Assembly (NCBI RefSeq): GCF_003590335.1
Contig: NZ_MIET01000034.1
Location: 238,441 to 302,440 of the forward strand
DNA length: 64,000 bases
Reading direction: 5' to 3'
DNA from: Pseudoalteromonas sp. MSK9-3
GTDB lineage: Bacteria > Pseudomonadota > Gammaproteobacteria > Enterobacterales > Alteromonadaceae
A program made the translations under genes and the position numbers. Of the stretch, positions 38,311-46,520 are shown in pieces. Under the pieces are notes generated by a model that was not told where the DNA came from, did no database searches, and worked only from the letters and a program-made list of their open reading frames with translations. Each line of letters opens with the position of its first letter. Position 1 is the first letter of the stretch.

Positions 38311-39957
38311 GTGCGTATTCTAGTTGTCGATGACCAACCGCTTAATTGTACTTTACTCAAAGCAATGCTGGAACAGCAAAGCTATCATGTTGAAGTTGCT
38401 AATGATGGGCGGCAAGCGCTAGATGTATTGCAAAGTACGGACATCGATATCGTCCTTCTAGACGTGATGATGCCAGTTATGGATGGGTTTGAAGCTGCGC
38501 CAAAAATTAAGCAGTTAGCGGGGGATGTGTATTTACCCGTTATATTTATTACTGCATTAGAAGACCATGCAAGCTTTGAAAAATGTTTAGCCGTTGGGGG
38601 TGATGATTTTATTCATAAGCCTTTTGATCGAATTATATTATCAGCAAAGATCAAAGCGCATGCCCGTACTCGAAAGCTGAGCCAAGAAGCCCACCTGCAA
38701 AAAAAACAACTAGAGTACCATTACAACCAAACTGAGCGTGAACATGAGATAGTTGAACATATATTCAGCAACGCGCTATCTCAGCAGGTCACATTCCCGC
38801 ATCATTGTGACTTTCACTTATCTCCAGCATCCATGTTTAACGGTGATATGTTCTTGATGGCGCAAAGCCCGATGGGCGGGTTTTACTGTTTGCTAGGTGA
38901 TTTTACTGGGCATGGCTTAGCTGCCGCTGTCGGTGCTCTGCCAGCATCTCGGGTATTTTATACCATGGTTAATAAAGGCATGGCTGTTAATGATATTGCC
39001 TTTGAGCTAAATAATGTGCTGTATAGCTTGCTACCTGGTCATATGTTTTGTGCAGCTGCGATTGTCGAGCTGAGTGAGTCGGGGAAAAGTATTTCAGCTT
39101 GGCTGGGGGGGTTACCTGACTGCTATTTGATAGATCAAGAAGGCCTGCTACTTCGAACATTAGAATCGCAACATATGGCACTGGGTATATTGGATGAAGA
39201 TGAATTTGAGCGAAATTTAATCCACCTTGAAGTAAAACCGGATCAACGGCTTGTGATGGCCACCGACGGTATAATTGAAACTGAAAGCCAGCAAGGTGAG
39301 ATGTTTGGTGAAGCGCTATTAAAAACAGTGTTATCTAGCACTCCATTAATAACGACATCAGACATAATCGACAAGGTTCATACGTTTTCAGAGCATGGTG
39401 AGCAGCAAGATGATTTGAGTATTGCAATTATTAACTGTATTGCTAGCGAAGCGCACCGACTAGAAAAGCCGATATATTCAAGTTTACCATTTAATTTTTC
39501 CATGAGCCTCAATGCAAACCAGATGAAAGGCACAGACCCCATTTTAGAGTTAGTTGATGTGTTAAGTCAGGTTGAAGGGATAAATGAACATCGCTCTAAT
39601 ATATTTTTGCTGCTGTCAGAGGCATATAATAATTCACTCGATCATGGCGTACTGGGTCTCGACTCAGAAATTAAAAACCAAGAAGATGGATTCTTTGAGT
39701 TTTACCAATTGAGAGAGCGAGCACTTGCTAACCTTAGCGATGCTTTAATTATTATTTCAGCGCGTTATTGCCCCGATTCTTTATGTCTTTATTTTTCTAT
39801 ATGTGATTCGGGTAATGGCTTTCGGAATAAGCAAAGTAGTAGCACAGAGTTGTTACGAGAATATGGTAGAGGCTTAAGTTTACTCACTGAAATTGCTCAA
39901 AGTATAAAATATAACCATGCTGGAAATGAAGTAGAAATGGTTTATTCATTACAATAA
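38311..39957 (+). CDS. Response regulator with PP2C phosphatase and HATPase domains (CrsR/HsbR-like)
   Basis: 548 residues, GTG start. N-terminal receiver (1-120) with the acceptor Asp in DIVLLDVMMPVMDG and Lys in FIHKPFD; a coiled linker; a SpoIIE/PP2C phosphatase domain (about 170-380) with GDMFLMAQ, GDFTGHGLAAAVGALPA and ATDGIIE; and a C-terminal histidine-kinase-like ATPase domain (about 400-548) with LLSEAYNNSLDHG (N-box) and SGNGF/RGLSLL. It can both dephosphorylate and phosphorylate the neighbouring STAS protein, with the receiver choosing the state. Matches the CrsR/HsbR architecture in domain order. Confidence 0.88.
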   Translation: MRILVVDDQPLNCTLLKAMLEQQSYHVEVANDGRQALDVLQSTDIDIVLLDVMMPVMDGFEAAPKIKQLAGDVYLPVIFITALEDHASFEKCLAVGGDDFIHKPFDRIILSAKIKAHARTRKLSQEAHLQKKQLEYHYNQTEREHEIVEHIFSNALSQQVTFPHHCDFHLSPASMFNGDMFLMAQSPMGGFYCLLGDFTGHGLAAAVGALPASRVFYTMVNKGMAVNDIAFELNNVLYSLLPGHMFCAAAIVELSESGKSISAWLGGLPDCYLIDQEGLLLRTLESQHMALGILDEDEFERNLIHLEVKPDQRLVMATDGIIETESQQGEMFGEALLKTVLSSTPLITTSDIIDKVHTFSEHGEQQDDLSIAIINCIASEAHRLEKPIYSSLPFNFSMSLNANQMKGTDPILELVDVLSQVEGINEHRSNIFLLLSEAYNNSLDHGVLGLDSEIKNQEDGFFEFYQLRERALANLSDALIIISARYCPDSLCLYFSICDSGNGFRNKQSSSTELLREYGRGLSLLTEIAQSIKYNHAGNEVEMVYSLQ

Positions 39958-39983
39958 CCTCTTGCCCACCTTTATTTTTACAA

Positions 39984-40085
39984 TCAAAATTTTTTACTCT
40001 CAGCGACGTGGTTACTCACGGTTATTTTATATTCGTTATTTGCATAGATAGCGGTAACTGAACATTTGCAAAATGATATTTTCAT
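39984..40085 (-). CDS. Possible small protein, 33 residues
   Basis: Reverse-strand frame starting MKISFCKCSVTAIYANNEYK, with GGAGA five bases before the ATG. It has a CxC pair and fills the gap between the partner-switch gene and the GAF gene. No family recognised. It is short enough to be chance; only the good ribosome binding site and fit in the gap support it. Confidence 0.35.
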   Translation of the reverse strand: MKISFCKCSVTAIYANNEYKITVSNHVAESKKF

Positions 40086-40125
40086 GGTAGTCTCCAAATA
40101 TACTTATAGATGTGTAGATGGCTAA

Positions 40126-40788
40126 ATGATTTCAAAATACCTTACTCGTGCTAACGTAGATATCAATGTTTCTCAAATTGAAGGGGCATTGTCTGAACTG
40201 GATAGTTTTATCGCTGAGACAGCGAATAAACAGGAAGCGGTTTGGTCGTTTATGATCCCAGAATTAGGGGAAGGTGGTGCATGTAGTTTATTTGGGCATC
40301 TGCAAGAGACTCCGTTTGAATTAGAAAGTTATTTAGTGCGTTCACCCCAAAGTGATCTGCGTTTAAGTCAACTTCAGACCATCGTGCACTATATTCAACA
40401 ACGGACTAACGTTGATTGGTTTGGTATATATCAAAATACTGTAACAAATGATGGGCTACAGCTTTTAAAGCTCTCTTATTGTGGTGCTCCGAGCCGACCG
40501 TTGTTCCCTGTAAATGATACTTTTGCAGCGACCAGTAATAATGTACAAGTTGTCATGAGTGGCTTAGGGCGTGTTATCAATAATGTGCAAAGTTACGTAG
40601 AAAGTGGTGGTGAATACTATACATGCGATCCAAAAGTGCAGTCTGAGAGTTGTCTACCACTTTATGATGAACATATGCAATGTATTGGAATTATTGATGC
40701 GGAAGCGTTTCGGAACGATTTTTTTACAGCGGAAACTTTAGCAATACTAATTGCGGCATGCATTAGAATTCCTCACTATTTACCGTGA
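40126..40788 (+). CDS. GAF-domain protein
   Basis: 220 residues, soluble. The region from about residue 75 (QTIVHYIQQRTNVDWFGIYQ...LSYCGAPSRPLFPVNDTFA) to 215 (ESCLPLYDEHMQCIGIIDAEAF) has the GAF fold signatures, with Cys residues near positions where free-methionine-R-sulfoxide reductases keep theirs. The N-terminal 70 residues are unassigned. A redox or small-ligand sensing role is possible; I cannot name a ligand. No partner gene in an operon; the aminotransferase starts 130 bases later. Confidence 0.7.
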   Translation: MISKYLTRANVDINVSQIEGALSELDSFIAETANKQEAVWSFMIPELGEGGACSLFGHLQETPFELESYLVRSPQSDLRLSQLQTIVHYIQQRTNVDWFGIYQNTVTNDGLQLLKLSYCGAPSRPLFPVNDTFAATSNNVQVVMSGLGRVINNVQSYVESGGEYYTCDPKVQSESCLPLYDEHMQCIGIIDAEAFRNDFFTAETLAILIAACIRIPHYLP

Positions 40789-40917
40789 GGGCTAGACTAT
40801 TGTTATAGACAATTTATGTTACTATAAAGCCAGTTTTAACCCCCGTTTATTCAGTGCATATAAGCTGTTATGCCAATTAGCTTTATGCTGAGATTACACT
40901 AATAAAAGAGATAACCT

Positions 40918-42108
40918 ATGTTCTCAACATTGAAACCTTTACCGACAGATCCGATCCTTGGTCTTATGGCTGCATACAAGCAAGATACAAACCCGAATAA
41001 AATTGACTTGGGCGTGGGTGTTTATAAAGACGAGCAAGGTAATACTCCTGTTTTAAAGGCAGTAAAAAAAGCGGAAGCATTTAGATTAGAAAACGAAACG
41101 ACGAAGTCTTATATTGGCTTGGCCGGAAATTTAGATTTTTGTCAAAAAATGGAGTCATTACTACTTGGTGAACATAAAGCGCTATTGGCAAACCGTGTTC
41201 GCACAGCGCAAACACCAGGTGGTACGGGTGCACTTCGTGTTGCCGCTGAGTTCATAAAACGCTGCAATACAGATGCGACTGTTTGGGTTACAACACCGAC
41301 ATGGGCTAATCATATTAGTTTATTTGAAGCCGCAGGTCTGACAGTAAAAGAATACCCTTATTATGATTATGAAAATAAGGGCTTATTGTTTGATGAAATG
41401 ATCGACACATTAAAGCAAGTGCCAAAAGGGGATGTTGTTTTAATACACGCATGTTGTCATAACCCTAGTGGTATGGACCTGAATGAGGAGCAATGGAAAG
41501 TTGTTGCTGATCTAGCAAAAGAAGTTGGTTTTACGCCACTGGTAGATATTGCGTATCAAGGCTTTGGTAGTAGTTTAGATGAAGACGCAAAAGGCTTACG
41601 TTTGTTGGCTGACACAGTAGAAGAGATGCTGATCTGTTCGTCTTGTTCGAAGAACTTTGGCCTTTATCGCGAGCGCATTGGCGCATGCTCATTGATTTCT
41701 AATAACAGCGCGACAGCGGATGTATCAAATTCAGTTTTATTGAGTGTTGTACGTAGCATTTACTCAATGCCGCCAGCACATGGTGCTGACATTGTTAACA
41801 CTATTTTAAGTAGCACTGAATTGACTCAACTATGGCACGACGAGTTAGATGAAATGCGCATACGTATCAATGGGTTGCGTAGTTTAATTAAGAACAGTCT
41901 AGCTGAAAAGGGTGTTGCTCAGGATTTCTCGTTTATTGACCAACAAAATGGGATGTTTTCATTCCTTGGTATCAATAAAGCACAGATTGACCGTTTGCAA
42001 AAAGACTATGCTATTTACATTGTGGGCTCAAGCCGAGTAAATGTTGCAGGCGTTAGCCAGACAAACATAGACTATTTCTCAAATGCGATTGCTGACGTTC
42101 TAAAATAA
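40918..42108 (+). CDS. Aromatic amino acid / aspartate aminotransferase (class I)
   Basis: 396 residues, PLP enzyme of the AspC/TyrB family (E. coli 396/397). The PLP-binding Lys is in SSCSKNFGLYRERIGA (about residue 243); NPSG and the substrate-binding Arg region SSRVNVAG near the C-terminus are present. It transaminates aspartate and/or aromatic keto acids with glutamate. With aroC, tyrA and pheA in the window an aromatic role is attractive, but AspC and TyrB cannot be separated by eye. No TyrR box was seen. Confidence 0.88.
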   Translation: MFSTLKPLPTDPILGLMAAYKQDTNPNKIDLGVGVYKDEQGNTPVLKAVKKAEAFRLENETTKSYIGLAGNLDFCQKMESLLLGEHKALLANRVRTAQTPGGTGALRVAAEFIKRCNTDATVWVTTPTWANHISLFEAAGLTVKEYPYYDYENKGLLFDEMIDTLKQVPKGDVVLIHACCHNPSGMDLNEEQWKVVADLAKEVGFTPLVDIAYQGFGSSLDEDAKGLRLLADTVEEMLICSSCSKNFGLYRERIGACSLISNNSATADVSNSVLLSVVRSIYSMPPAHGADIVNTILSSTELTQLWHDELDEMRIRINGLRSLIKNSLAEKGVAQDFSFIDQQNGMFSFLGINKAQIDRLQKDYAIYIVGSSRVNVAGVSQTNIDYFSNAIADVLK

Positions 42109-42122
42109 CCAGCATCAAGCAT

Positions 42123-42151
42123 AAAAAAACCGCTCTATGAGCGGTTTTTTT
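42123..42151. terminator. Bidirectional terminator between the aminotransferase and yebG
   Basis: A run of A, CCGCTC, TAT loop, GAGCGG, seven T; the minus-strand yebG stop codon lies at its edge. Confidence 0.9.
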
Positions 42152-42470
42152 ATGCTTGATTAAGCTTTGTTACTTTTCCATCAGAGTTGTCGGTGTCATC
42201 AGCATCAGCATCTACCTTCTTTGCTTTTTTGGGTGTATCGGGCTTAGCGCCTTTGAGTACGGATAAGAATTCATCTTTTTGTTTTGCGATTTCTAATGCT
42301 AAAGATTCAACTTGTTGTTCGCTCAGCGGCACATCCACTTTGCTGAGCATGTGTTCAAGTGATTCAGCAACGTCCAACATTTTATCGTAAGCATCAGCCT
42401 CTTTTTTACTGGTAAAGGTCATGCGCTCGACTCCATTTCTTTCTACAACATACTTGATAACAACAGCCAT
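42150..42470 (-). CDS. yebG: SOS-regulated protein YebG
   Basis: 106 residues from ATG 42470 (an ATG two codons upstream exists). MAVVIKYVVERNGVERMTFTSKKEADAYDKMLDVAESLE aligns with E. coli YebG throughout; the C-terminal tail is acidic and variable. A DNA-damage-inducible protein of unknown biochemical role. A LexA box lies 19-34 bases upstream. Confidence 0.93.
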   Translation of the reverse strand: MAVVIKYVVERNGVERMTFTSKKEADAYDKMLDVAESLEHMLSKVDVPLSEQQVESLALEIAKQKDEFLSVLKGAKPDTPKKAKKVDADADDTDNSDGKVTKLNQA

Positions 42471-42488
42471 GATCACTCCTGCGTAACA

Positions 42489-42504
42489 CTGTTTTTTTAT
42501 ACAG
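42489..42504 (-). promoter_or_regulatory. LexA box of yebG
   Basis: Reverse strand CTGTATAAAAAAACAG, which fits CTGT-N8-ACAG exactly, flanked by TA on the left. It is placed to repress yebG. Confidence 0.88.
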
Positions 42505-42746
42505 TAATATTTAAAATAGCAACTTGCAAGCAGATTATCATAGTTTTAAAGTGAATAATATGACAGAACACAATCACTAGATACTATTAATCTTATTATA
42601 AACAGTGACTTAGTTATTTTAAGGGATTTTAAGTTGACAAATCTATGACGAAGAACTTTATTTAATAAGCCTAATAGATGTTAGGTTATTCGATATTTAG
42701 AGCATCGCTCTTTATGACATCATATGAGAATTTCCAGGAGGGAAAT

Positions 42747-43058
42747 ATGCATATAAAACGTATGTTACTGATCACTTCGTTACTCTTTTTTACACATAGC
42801 TATGCAGCGGAAAAAGCACCATCACTTCTAACTCCAAAATCACAACCTGACAATATTGAACATATCAGAGTAATCAATGTGAACTCAGCGCATTTAGAAG
42901 AACTTGCCGCTTTGCCTGGTATTGGTAAGAAAAAGGCACAAGCAATTATTGACTATCGGATTAAACACGGTAATTTTTTTGATTTGACGTCACTGAGCCA
43001 GGTGAAAGGGATAGGGCAAGGTATATTGGGAAAATTAGAAGGTAAAGTCGCTTTTTAG
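42747..43058 (+). CDS. ComEA-like helix-hairpin-helix DNA-binding protein
   Basis: 103 residues from ATG 42747, preceded by AGGAGGG; the longer frame from 42678 lacks this site. Signal peptide (ending SYAA), then two HhH motifs: NSAHLEELAALPGIGKKKAQAIIDYR and SLSQVKGIGQGILGKL. Exported ComEA proteins bind incoming double-stranded DNA in natural transformation; short single-HhH-pair versions such as this are common in gammaproteobacteria and not always tied to competence. Confidence 0.88.
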   Translation: MHIKRMLLITSLLFFTHSYAAEKAPSLLTPKSQPDNIEHIRVINVNSAHLEELAALPGIGKKKAQAIIDYRIKHGNFFDLTSLSQVKGIGQGILGKLEGKVAF

Positions 43059-43080
43059 TAAATGGCTTACAACACAAGCC

Positions 43081-43398
43081 TTAGTTGGCTTGTGTTGTAT
43101 TTTGTTGTTTAAATAGACTGATTGCTTGTGCAAAGTGTGGTCTAGCAAACCAGATATCAATTGGTGATGTGAGAAGTGGGTAGAGTAGCCCTGCCACTAA
43201 CAATAAGGGAACAAGTATCCAGCCTTTTATGTAGGCAAACATAATAAAGAATGGGATCAAGACACATAGTTTGGCGATTCTTAAACATACTTTTTGTGTG
43301 GCCGAAAGTTCAGCAATAGCCAATGCTAAGATTTGCTGTTTTTCTCTTAGCTTATATGGCGTGAGGGCTGTGATTTGACTAAGTTTCCATGCAATCAT
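43081..43398 (-). CDS. Small membrane protein of unknown function
   Basis: 105 residues from ATG 43398, which overlaps the dsbB stop as ATGA, so it is translated with dsbB. Residues about 50-85 (CVLIPFFIMFAYIKGWILVPLLLVAGLLYP) form one or two membrane segments; the ends are charged. No family recognised with certainty. Its coupling to dsbB suggests an envelope role, which is inference. Confidence 0.75.
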   Translation of the reverse strand: MIAWKLSQITALTPYKLREKQQILALAIAELSATQKVCLRIAKLCVLIPFFIMFAYIKGWILVPLLLVAGLLYPLLTSPIDIWFARPHFAQAISLFKQQNTTQAN

Positions 43399-43919
43399 GA
43401 TTTTTGCCCTTTGTGTGATATAAGGTGACAAACCATCACGCCAATAAAAGTGAGACTATAAAAAGCAAAGATCACTTCCATCCAATTAGGCATACTCATA
43501 CTCATAAATTCCCAATCTATATTTCCACAATCACCTGTTGCAGCAAAGAAAGCGGGTAACCACTCGTGCAAAGGTAAAACAGCTGGAAAGTTCGGTACTA
43601 TGTCACAGGTAAATGCAAAAGGATCTGTGGTTATCTGCATATACGTATGTTCACGCGCAATGAGCCAACCCCAGATACTGGCGATGCCCCATAGTATCAA
43701 ACCCGAAGTTCTCAATAGAAGATTGTTTGGTGCAGTAAGGCCTATGATACCAGCGAATAACAGACCCAACATCGCCGTTCTTTGATAAATACACATAATA
43801 CATGGCTCTAATCCCATGTTATATTGAAAAAATAAGGCGACAGCTTCGAAAATAAACGCACTGAGTGCAAGCAATCCCCAAGCTTTACGAGAGTAGGGTA
43901 AATTCGCTATCCAATTCAT
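43395..43919 (-). CDS. dsbB: Disulfide bond formation protein DsbB
   Basis: 174 residues, four transmembrane helices. It reoxidises periplasmic DsbA and passes electrons to quinone. Both essential Cys pairs are seen: CIMC in the first periplasmic loop (about 39-42) and the pair in CDIVPNF...GDCG of the second loop (about 101-128). Length equals E. coli DsbB (176). It is divergent from fadR; in E. coli the order is fadR-nhaB-dsbB. Confidence 0.95.
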   Translation of the reverse strand: MNWIANLPYSRKAWGLLALSAFIFEAVALFFQYNMGLEPCIMCIYQRTAMLGLLFAGIIGLTAPNNLLLRTSGLILWGIASIWGWLIAREHTYMQITTDPFAFTCDIVPNFPAVLPLHEWLPAFFAATGDCGNIDWEFMSMSMPNWMEVIFAFYSLTFIGVMVCHLISHKGQKS

Positions 43920-44039
43920 AATTCTTCCTAATATTTTTTATATATTATGTGTCATGAGAGGTAAGCACTGCAACCGTTGTCAGATAAATCTACGCATGAA
44001 TAAGCTGGTTTAGAGATCTTTGCTTGTTAGTTAGCAGGC

Positions 44040-44056
44040 ATCTGGTACAATCAGTG
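44040..44056 (+). promoter_or_regulatory. Candidate FadR operator at the fadR promoter
   Basis: ATCTGGTACAATCAGTG matches 11 of 17 bases of an AACTGGTCGGACCAGTT-like FadR palindrome and overlaps a promoter TTGTTA-16-TACAAT (TACAAT at 44046-44051). Would mean autoregulation. Weak without more sites. Confidence 0.35.
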
Positions 44057-44101
44057 GCTTATCAAAATGATGCAGTCGCATGTTTAACGAAGTGGTGTTA
44101 G

Positions 44102-44815
44102 ATGAGAATTTTCAAAGCCAAAAGCCCAGCAGGATTTGCTGAGGAATATATTGTCGAATCAATTTGGAATGGTGAGTTTCCACCGGGTTCTATCTTACCT
44201 GCTGAGCGTGAATTATCTGAGTTAATTGGTGTTACGCGAACTACGTTACGTGAAGTATTGCAGCGTCTAGCTAGAGATGGCTGGTTAACTATTCAGCATG
44301 GCAAACCGACACGCGTTAATAACTTTTGGGAAACATCTGGTTTGAATATTCTTGAGACATTAGCACGTCTTGATGAAGACAAAATGCCAGAGCTGACAGA
44401 CCAATTGCTATCAGCTCGCACGAACATTAGTGCGATATATACACGTGCAGCCATTAAAGTTAATCCTGAGCAAGTAATTGAAATTTTATCAAAAAGTGAT
44501 GAGTTAGAAGATGCTGCAGATGCATTTGCTGAATACGACTATCGTGTTCATCACCAATTAGCTGCTGCGGGTAACAATCATATTTATGTATTGGTTCTAA
44601 ATGGGTTCAAAGGTTTGTATTCTAAAATTGGTGGACACTACTTTTCAGATGCACGTACACGTGAACTCGCTCGCCAGTTTTATAAAGATTTAACGGTATT
44701 AGCTGAGAACAAAGATCATGATGGCGCTATTTCGTTAATGCGTAAATACGGTCATCAAAGTGGTGAAATTTGGCTCCAATTGCGTGGTGATATGCCCGCA
44801 AACATAATGGATTAA
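44102..44815 (+). CDS. fadR: Fatty acid metabolism regulator FadR
   Basis: 237 residues (E. coli 239). N-terminal GntR winged helix (1-75; [45 protein letters not shown]) and C-terminal acyl-CoA-binding FadR domain (80-237). It represses beta-oxidation genes and activates fabA/fabB-type genes until long-chain acyl-CoA releases it. The recognition helix is the same type as in E. coli. Followed by a strong terminator. Confidence 0.96.
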   Translation: MRIFKAKSPAGFAEEYIVESIWNGEFPPGSILPAERELSELIGVTRTTLREVLQRLARDGWLTIQHGKPTRVNNFWETSGLNILETLARLDEDKMPELTDQLLSARTNISAIYTRAAIKVNPEQVIEILSKSDELEDAADAFAEYDYRVHHQLAAAGNNHIYVLVLNGFKGLYSKIGGHYFSDARTRELARQFYKDLTVLAENKDHDGAISLMRKYGHQSGEIWLQLRGDMPANIMD

Positions 44816-44827
44816 CCACTACTTGAT

Positions 44828-44856
44828 AAAAAAGCCTCGCACCGCGAGGCTTTTTT
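44828..44856 (+). terminator. Intrinsic terminator of fadR
   Basis: AAAAAAGCCTCGC, ACC loop, GCGAGGCTTTTTT. Confidence 0.92.
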
Positions 44857-44869
44857 GTATCTGCGACTG

Positions 44870-45073
44870 TAATTAACCTCAGCTCTGGATAAGCGAATTT
44901 GCCCCATAAAGCTATTTTTCTCACTCTCGGCCTTGCTTTCATTTGTAATGGCCCGCTATTACTGCATAAAAGCGCCTTGATATTGAGCAAAATATCATCA
45001 TTGGATTGTATGTAAGTTTGTTTTCAAAACATTTTCTATTCCAAAACCTTTATCCAAACCTGAAGTTAATTAA
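44870..45073. mobile_element. MITE-like element, copy 2
   Basis: A 190-bp core (44877-45066), same orientation and about 90% identical to the copy at 603-805, flanked on both sides by TAATTAA (44870-44876 and 45067-45073). The inner palindrome has decayed on its right arm. The flanking repeat differs from copy 1 (TATTTAA) but matches on both sides here, the sign of a target duplication. Confidence 0.8.
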
Positions 45074-45107
45074 CAGAGAGTGGGTTAGACAAAGTGCATT
45101 CATAAAA

Positions 45108-45144
45108 ATCGATTGCACCTATCGTTAAAATCGATTATCAATTT
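45108..45144 (+). promoter_or_regulatory. Candidate OxyR binding site upstream of ahpC
   Basis: ATCG-N7-CTAT-N7-ATCG-N7-ATTT, with the exact 4-7-4-7-4-7-4 spacing of the OxyR motif ATAG-N7-CTAT-N7-ATAG-N7-CTAT. The first half also has the expected T and A inside the spacer. The match is imperfect (ATCG for ATAG). It ends 145 bases before ahpC. Confidence 0.5.
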
Positions 45145-45289
45145 ATCCCGCAGACGCATACACTTAGGCAAATTTTTGATTGGGGTTGTTTTCTCGGTTA
45201 ACGCCTCAATATAAGCAGTAATAATGTAATGACGTCGTGTTAATGTATGCGACTAAATTGGATATAAACCTAACTATTTGGAGAATACA

Positions 45290-45895
45290 ATGGGTGTATT
45301 AGTAGGCCGTCAGGCACCAGATTTTACAGCAGCAGCAGTATTAGGAAACGGTGAGATTGTAGATAGCTATAACCTACATGAGACTATTAAAGGTAAAAAA
45401 GCAGTTATCTTCTTTTACCCACTAGATTTCACTTTCGTATGTCCTTCAGAGCTAATCGCATTCGATAAGCGTTTTGAAGAGTTCCAAAAACGTGGCGTTG
45501 AAGTGATTGGTGTTTCTATTGATTCACAGTTCTCACATAACGCATGGCGTAATACTCCTGTAAATGAAGGTGGTATTGGTCCAGTGAAATACGCACTTGT
45601 TGCAGATGTTAAGCATGAAATCTGTCAGGCATACGACGTTGAGCACCCAGAAGCTGGTGTTGCTTTTCGTGGTTCATTCCTTATCGATGAGACTGGTAGC
45701 GTACGTCACCAAGTCGTTAATGACCTTCCACTAGGTCGTAACATCGACGAAATGCTACGTATGGTTGATGCATTAGCATTCCACAGTGAGCACGGTGAAG
45801 TGTGTCCAGCTGGTTGGACTGAAGGTAAAGCTGGTATGGATGCAAGCCCTGAAGGTGTTGCTAAATTCCTATCTGAAAACGAAAGCGCGCTATAA
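45290..45895 (+). CDS. Typical 2-Cys peroxiredoxin (AhpC/Prx family)
   Basis: 201 residues from ATG 45290, with GGAG seven bases upstream. Reduces H2O2 and organic peroxides. The peroxidatic Cys is in DFTFVCPSE (about residue 49) and the resolving Cys in GEVCPAGW (about 168). GGIGP and the C-terminal helix of the Prx1 type are present. No ahpF is adjacent, so thioredoxin or an AhpF elsewhere would reduce it. Codon use is highly biased, as for an abundant protein. Confidence 0.94.
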   Translation: MGVLVGRQAPDFTAAAVLGNGEIVDSYNLHETIKGKKAVIFFYPLDFTFVCPSELIAFDKRFEEFQKRGVEVIGVSIDSQFSHNAWRNTPVNEGGIGPVKYALVADVKHEICQAYDVEHPEAGVAFRGSFLIDETGSVRHQVVNDLPLGRNIDEMLRMVDALAFHSEHGEVCPAGWTEGKAGMDASPEGVAKFLSENESAL

Positions 45896-45911
45896 TTCGC
45901 TTTAGTTTGAT

Positions 45912-45936
45912 AACCCGCCATCTGGCGGGTTTTTTT
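45912..45936 (+). terminator. Intrinsic terminator of the peroxiredoxin gene
   Basis: AACCCGCCA, TC, TGGCGGGT, then a run of T. Confidence 0.92.
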
Positions 45937-45975
45937 ATGTCTCATACCCGTCTCTTTGAATTACTCTAATTACTT

Positions 45976-46095
45976 TCATGCTAATGAAGACAACCTGTGA
46001 TTAACTCTCTTCACTAACTCAACACTTAAGTATCCGATAAACAAACTGATCACCGGTAACGCAAATAAGCTTACAAGTACAGTCTCATTTGTCAT
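45976..46095 (-). CDS. Small single-pass membrane protein, 39 residues
   Basis: From ATG 46095, MTNETVLVSLFALPVISLFI then GYLSVELVKRVNHRLSSLA: one transmembrane helix and a basic tail. AGGTGA lies five bases upstream. It overlaps the 3' end of the exported protein gene by 11 bases, so the two are translationally coupled. No family recognised. Confidence 0.6.
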   Translation of the reverse strand: MTNETVLVSLFALPVISLFIGYLSVELVKRVNHRLSSLA

Positions 46096-46339
46096 CATTA
46101 TCACCTGTGCTTGTGGTGGTATTAGAAGTATTGGTATTTTGTTTTTCTGACTCTTCATTTAATTTTGCGACCATGGAGCGGACAGTAGCAGATTTAACTT
46201 CTTCAATCTGTGTTGAAATTATTGAGTTAATTTGACTCGAGACTTCATTGTATAGCTCGGATGTTAAGGTATTTGCCTGAGCTGATATGCTAGCGCCTAG
46301 AAAAAGTGTAGTGATAGTCAATTTGGTGAAAATAGTCAT
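46085..46339 (-). CDS. Small exported protein, 84 residues
   Basis: Sec signal peptide (ending SAQA), an amphipathic helical part (TLTSELYNEVSSQINSIIST...SATVRSMVAKLNEESEKQ) and a polar Thr/Asn/Asp tail. No family recognised. Coupled to the 39-residue membrane protein; together they look like a small envelope pair. Confidence 0.65.
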   Translation of the reverse strand: MTIFTKLTITTLFLGASISAQANTLTSELYNEVSSQINSIISTQIEEVKSATVRSMVAKLNEESEKQNTNTSNTTTSTGDNDDK

Positions 46340-46520
46340 AGCGGTGTTCCTTTGTGTATGTTATTTAATTAGTCGTATTAACTATTACAAAGGTTGTGCC
46401 AAACTTAATATATTTTTTATCTTGTTGATAATTAGGAGGTTATGTTGTTTTTAGTTTTAATTCTCAAATGTCTGATTAATAGATCTAACCAGACATTTGG
46501 TCAGTTATGCTAAATATTGG

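Noticed and set aside
40800..40917. TyrR box before the aromatic aminotransferase
   Set aside because: No TGTAAA-N6-TTTACA-like sequence found.
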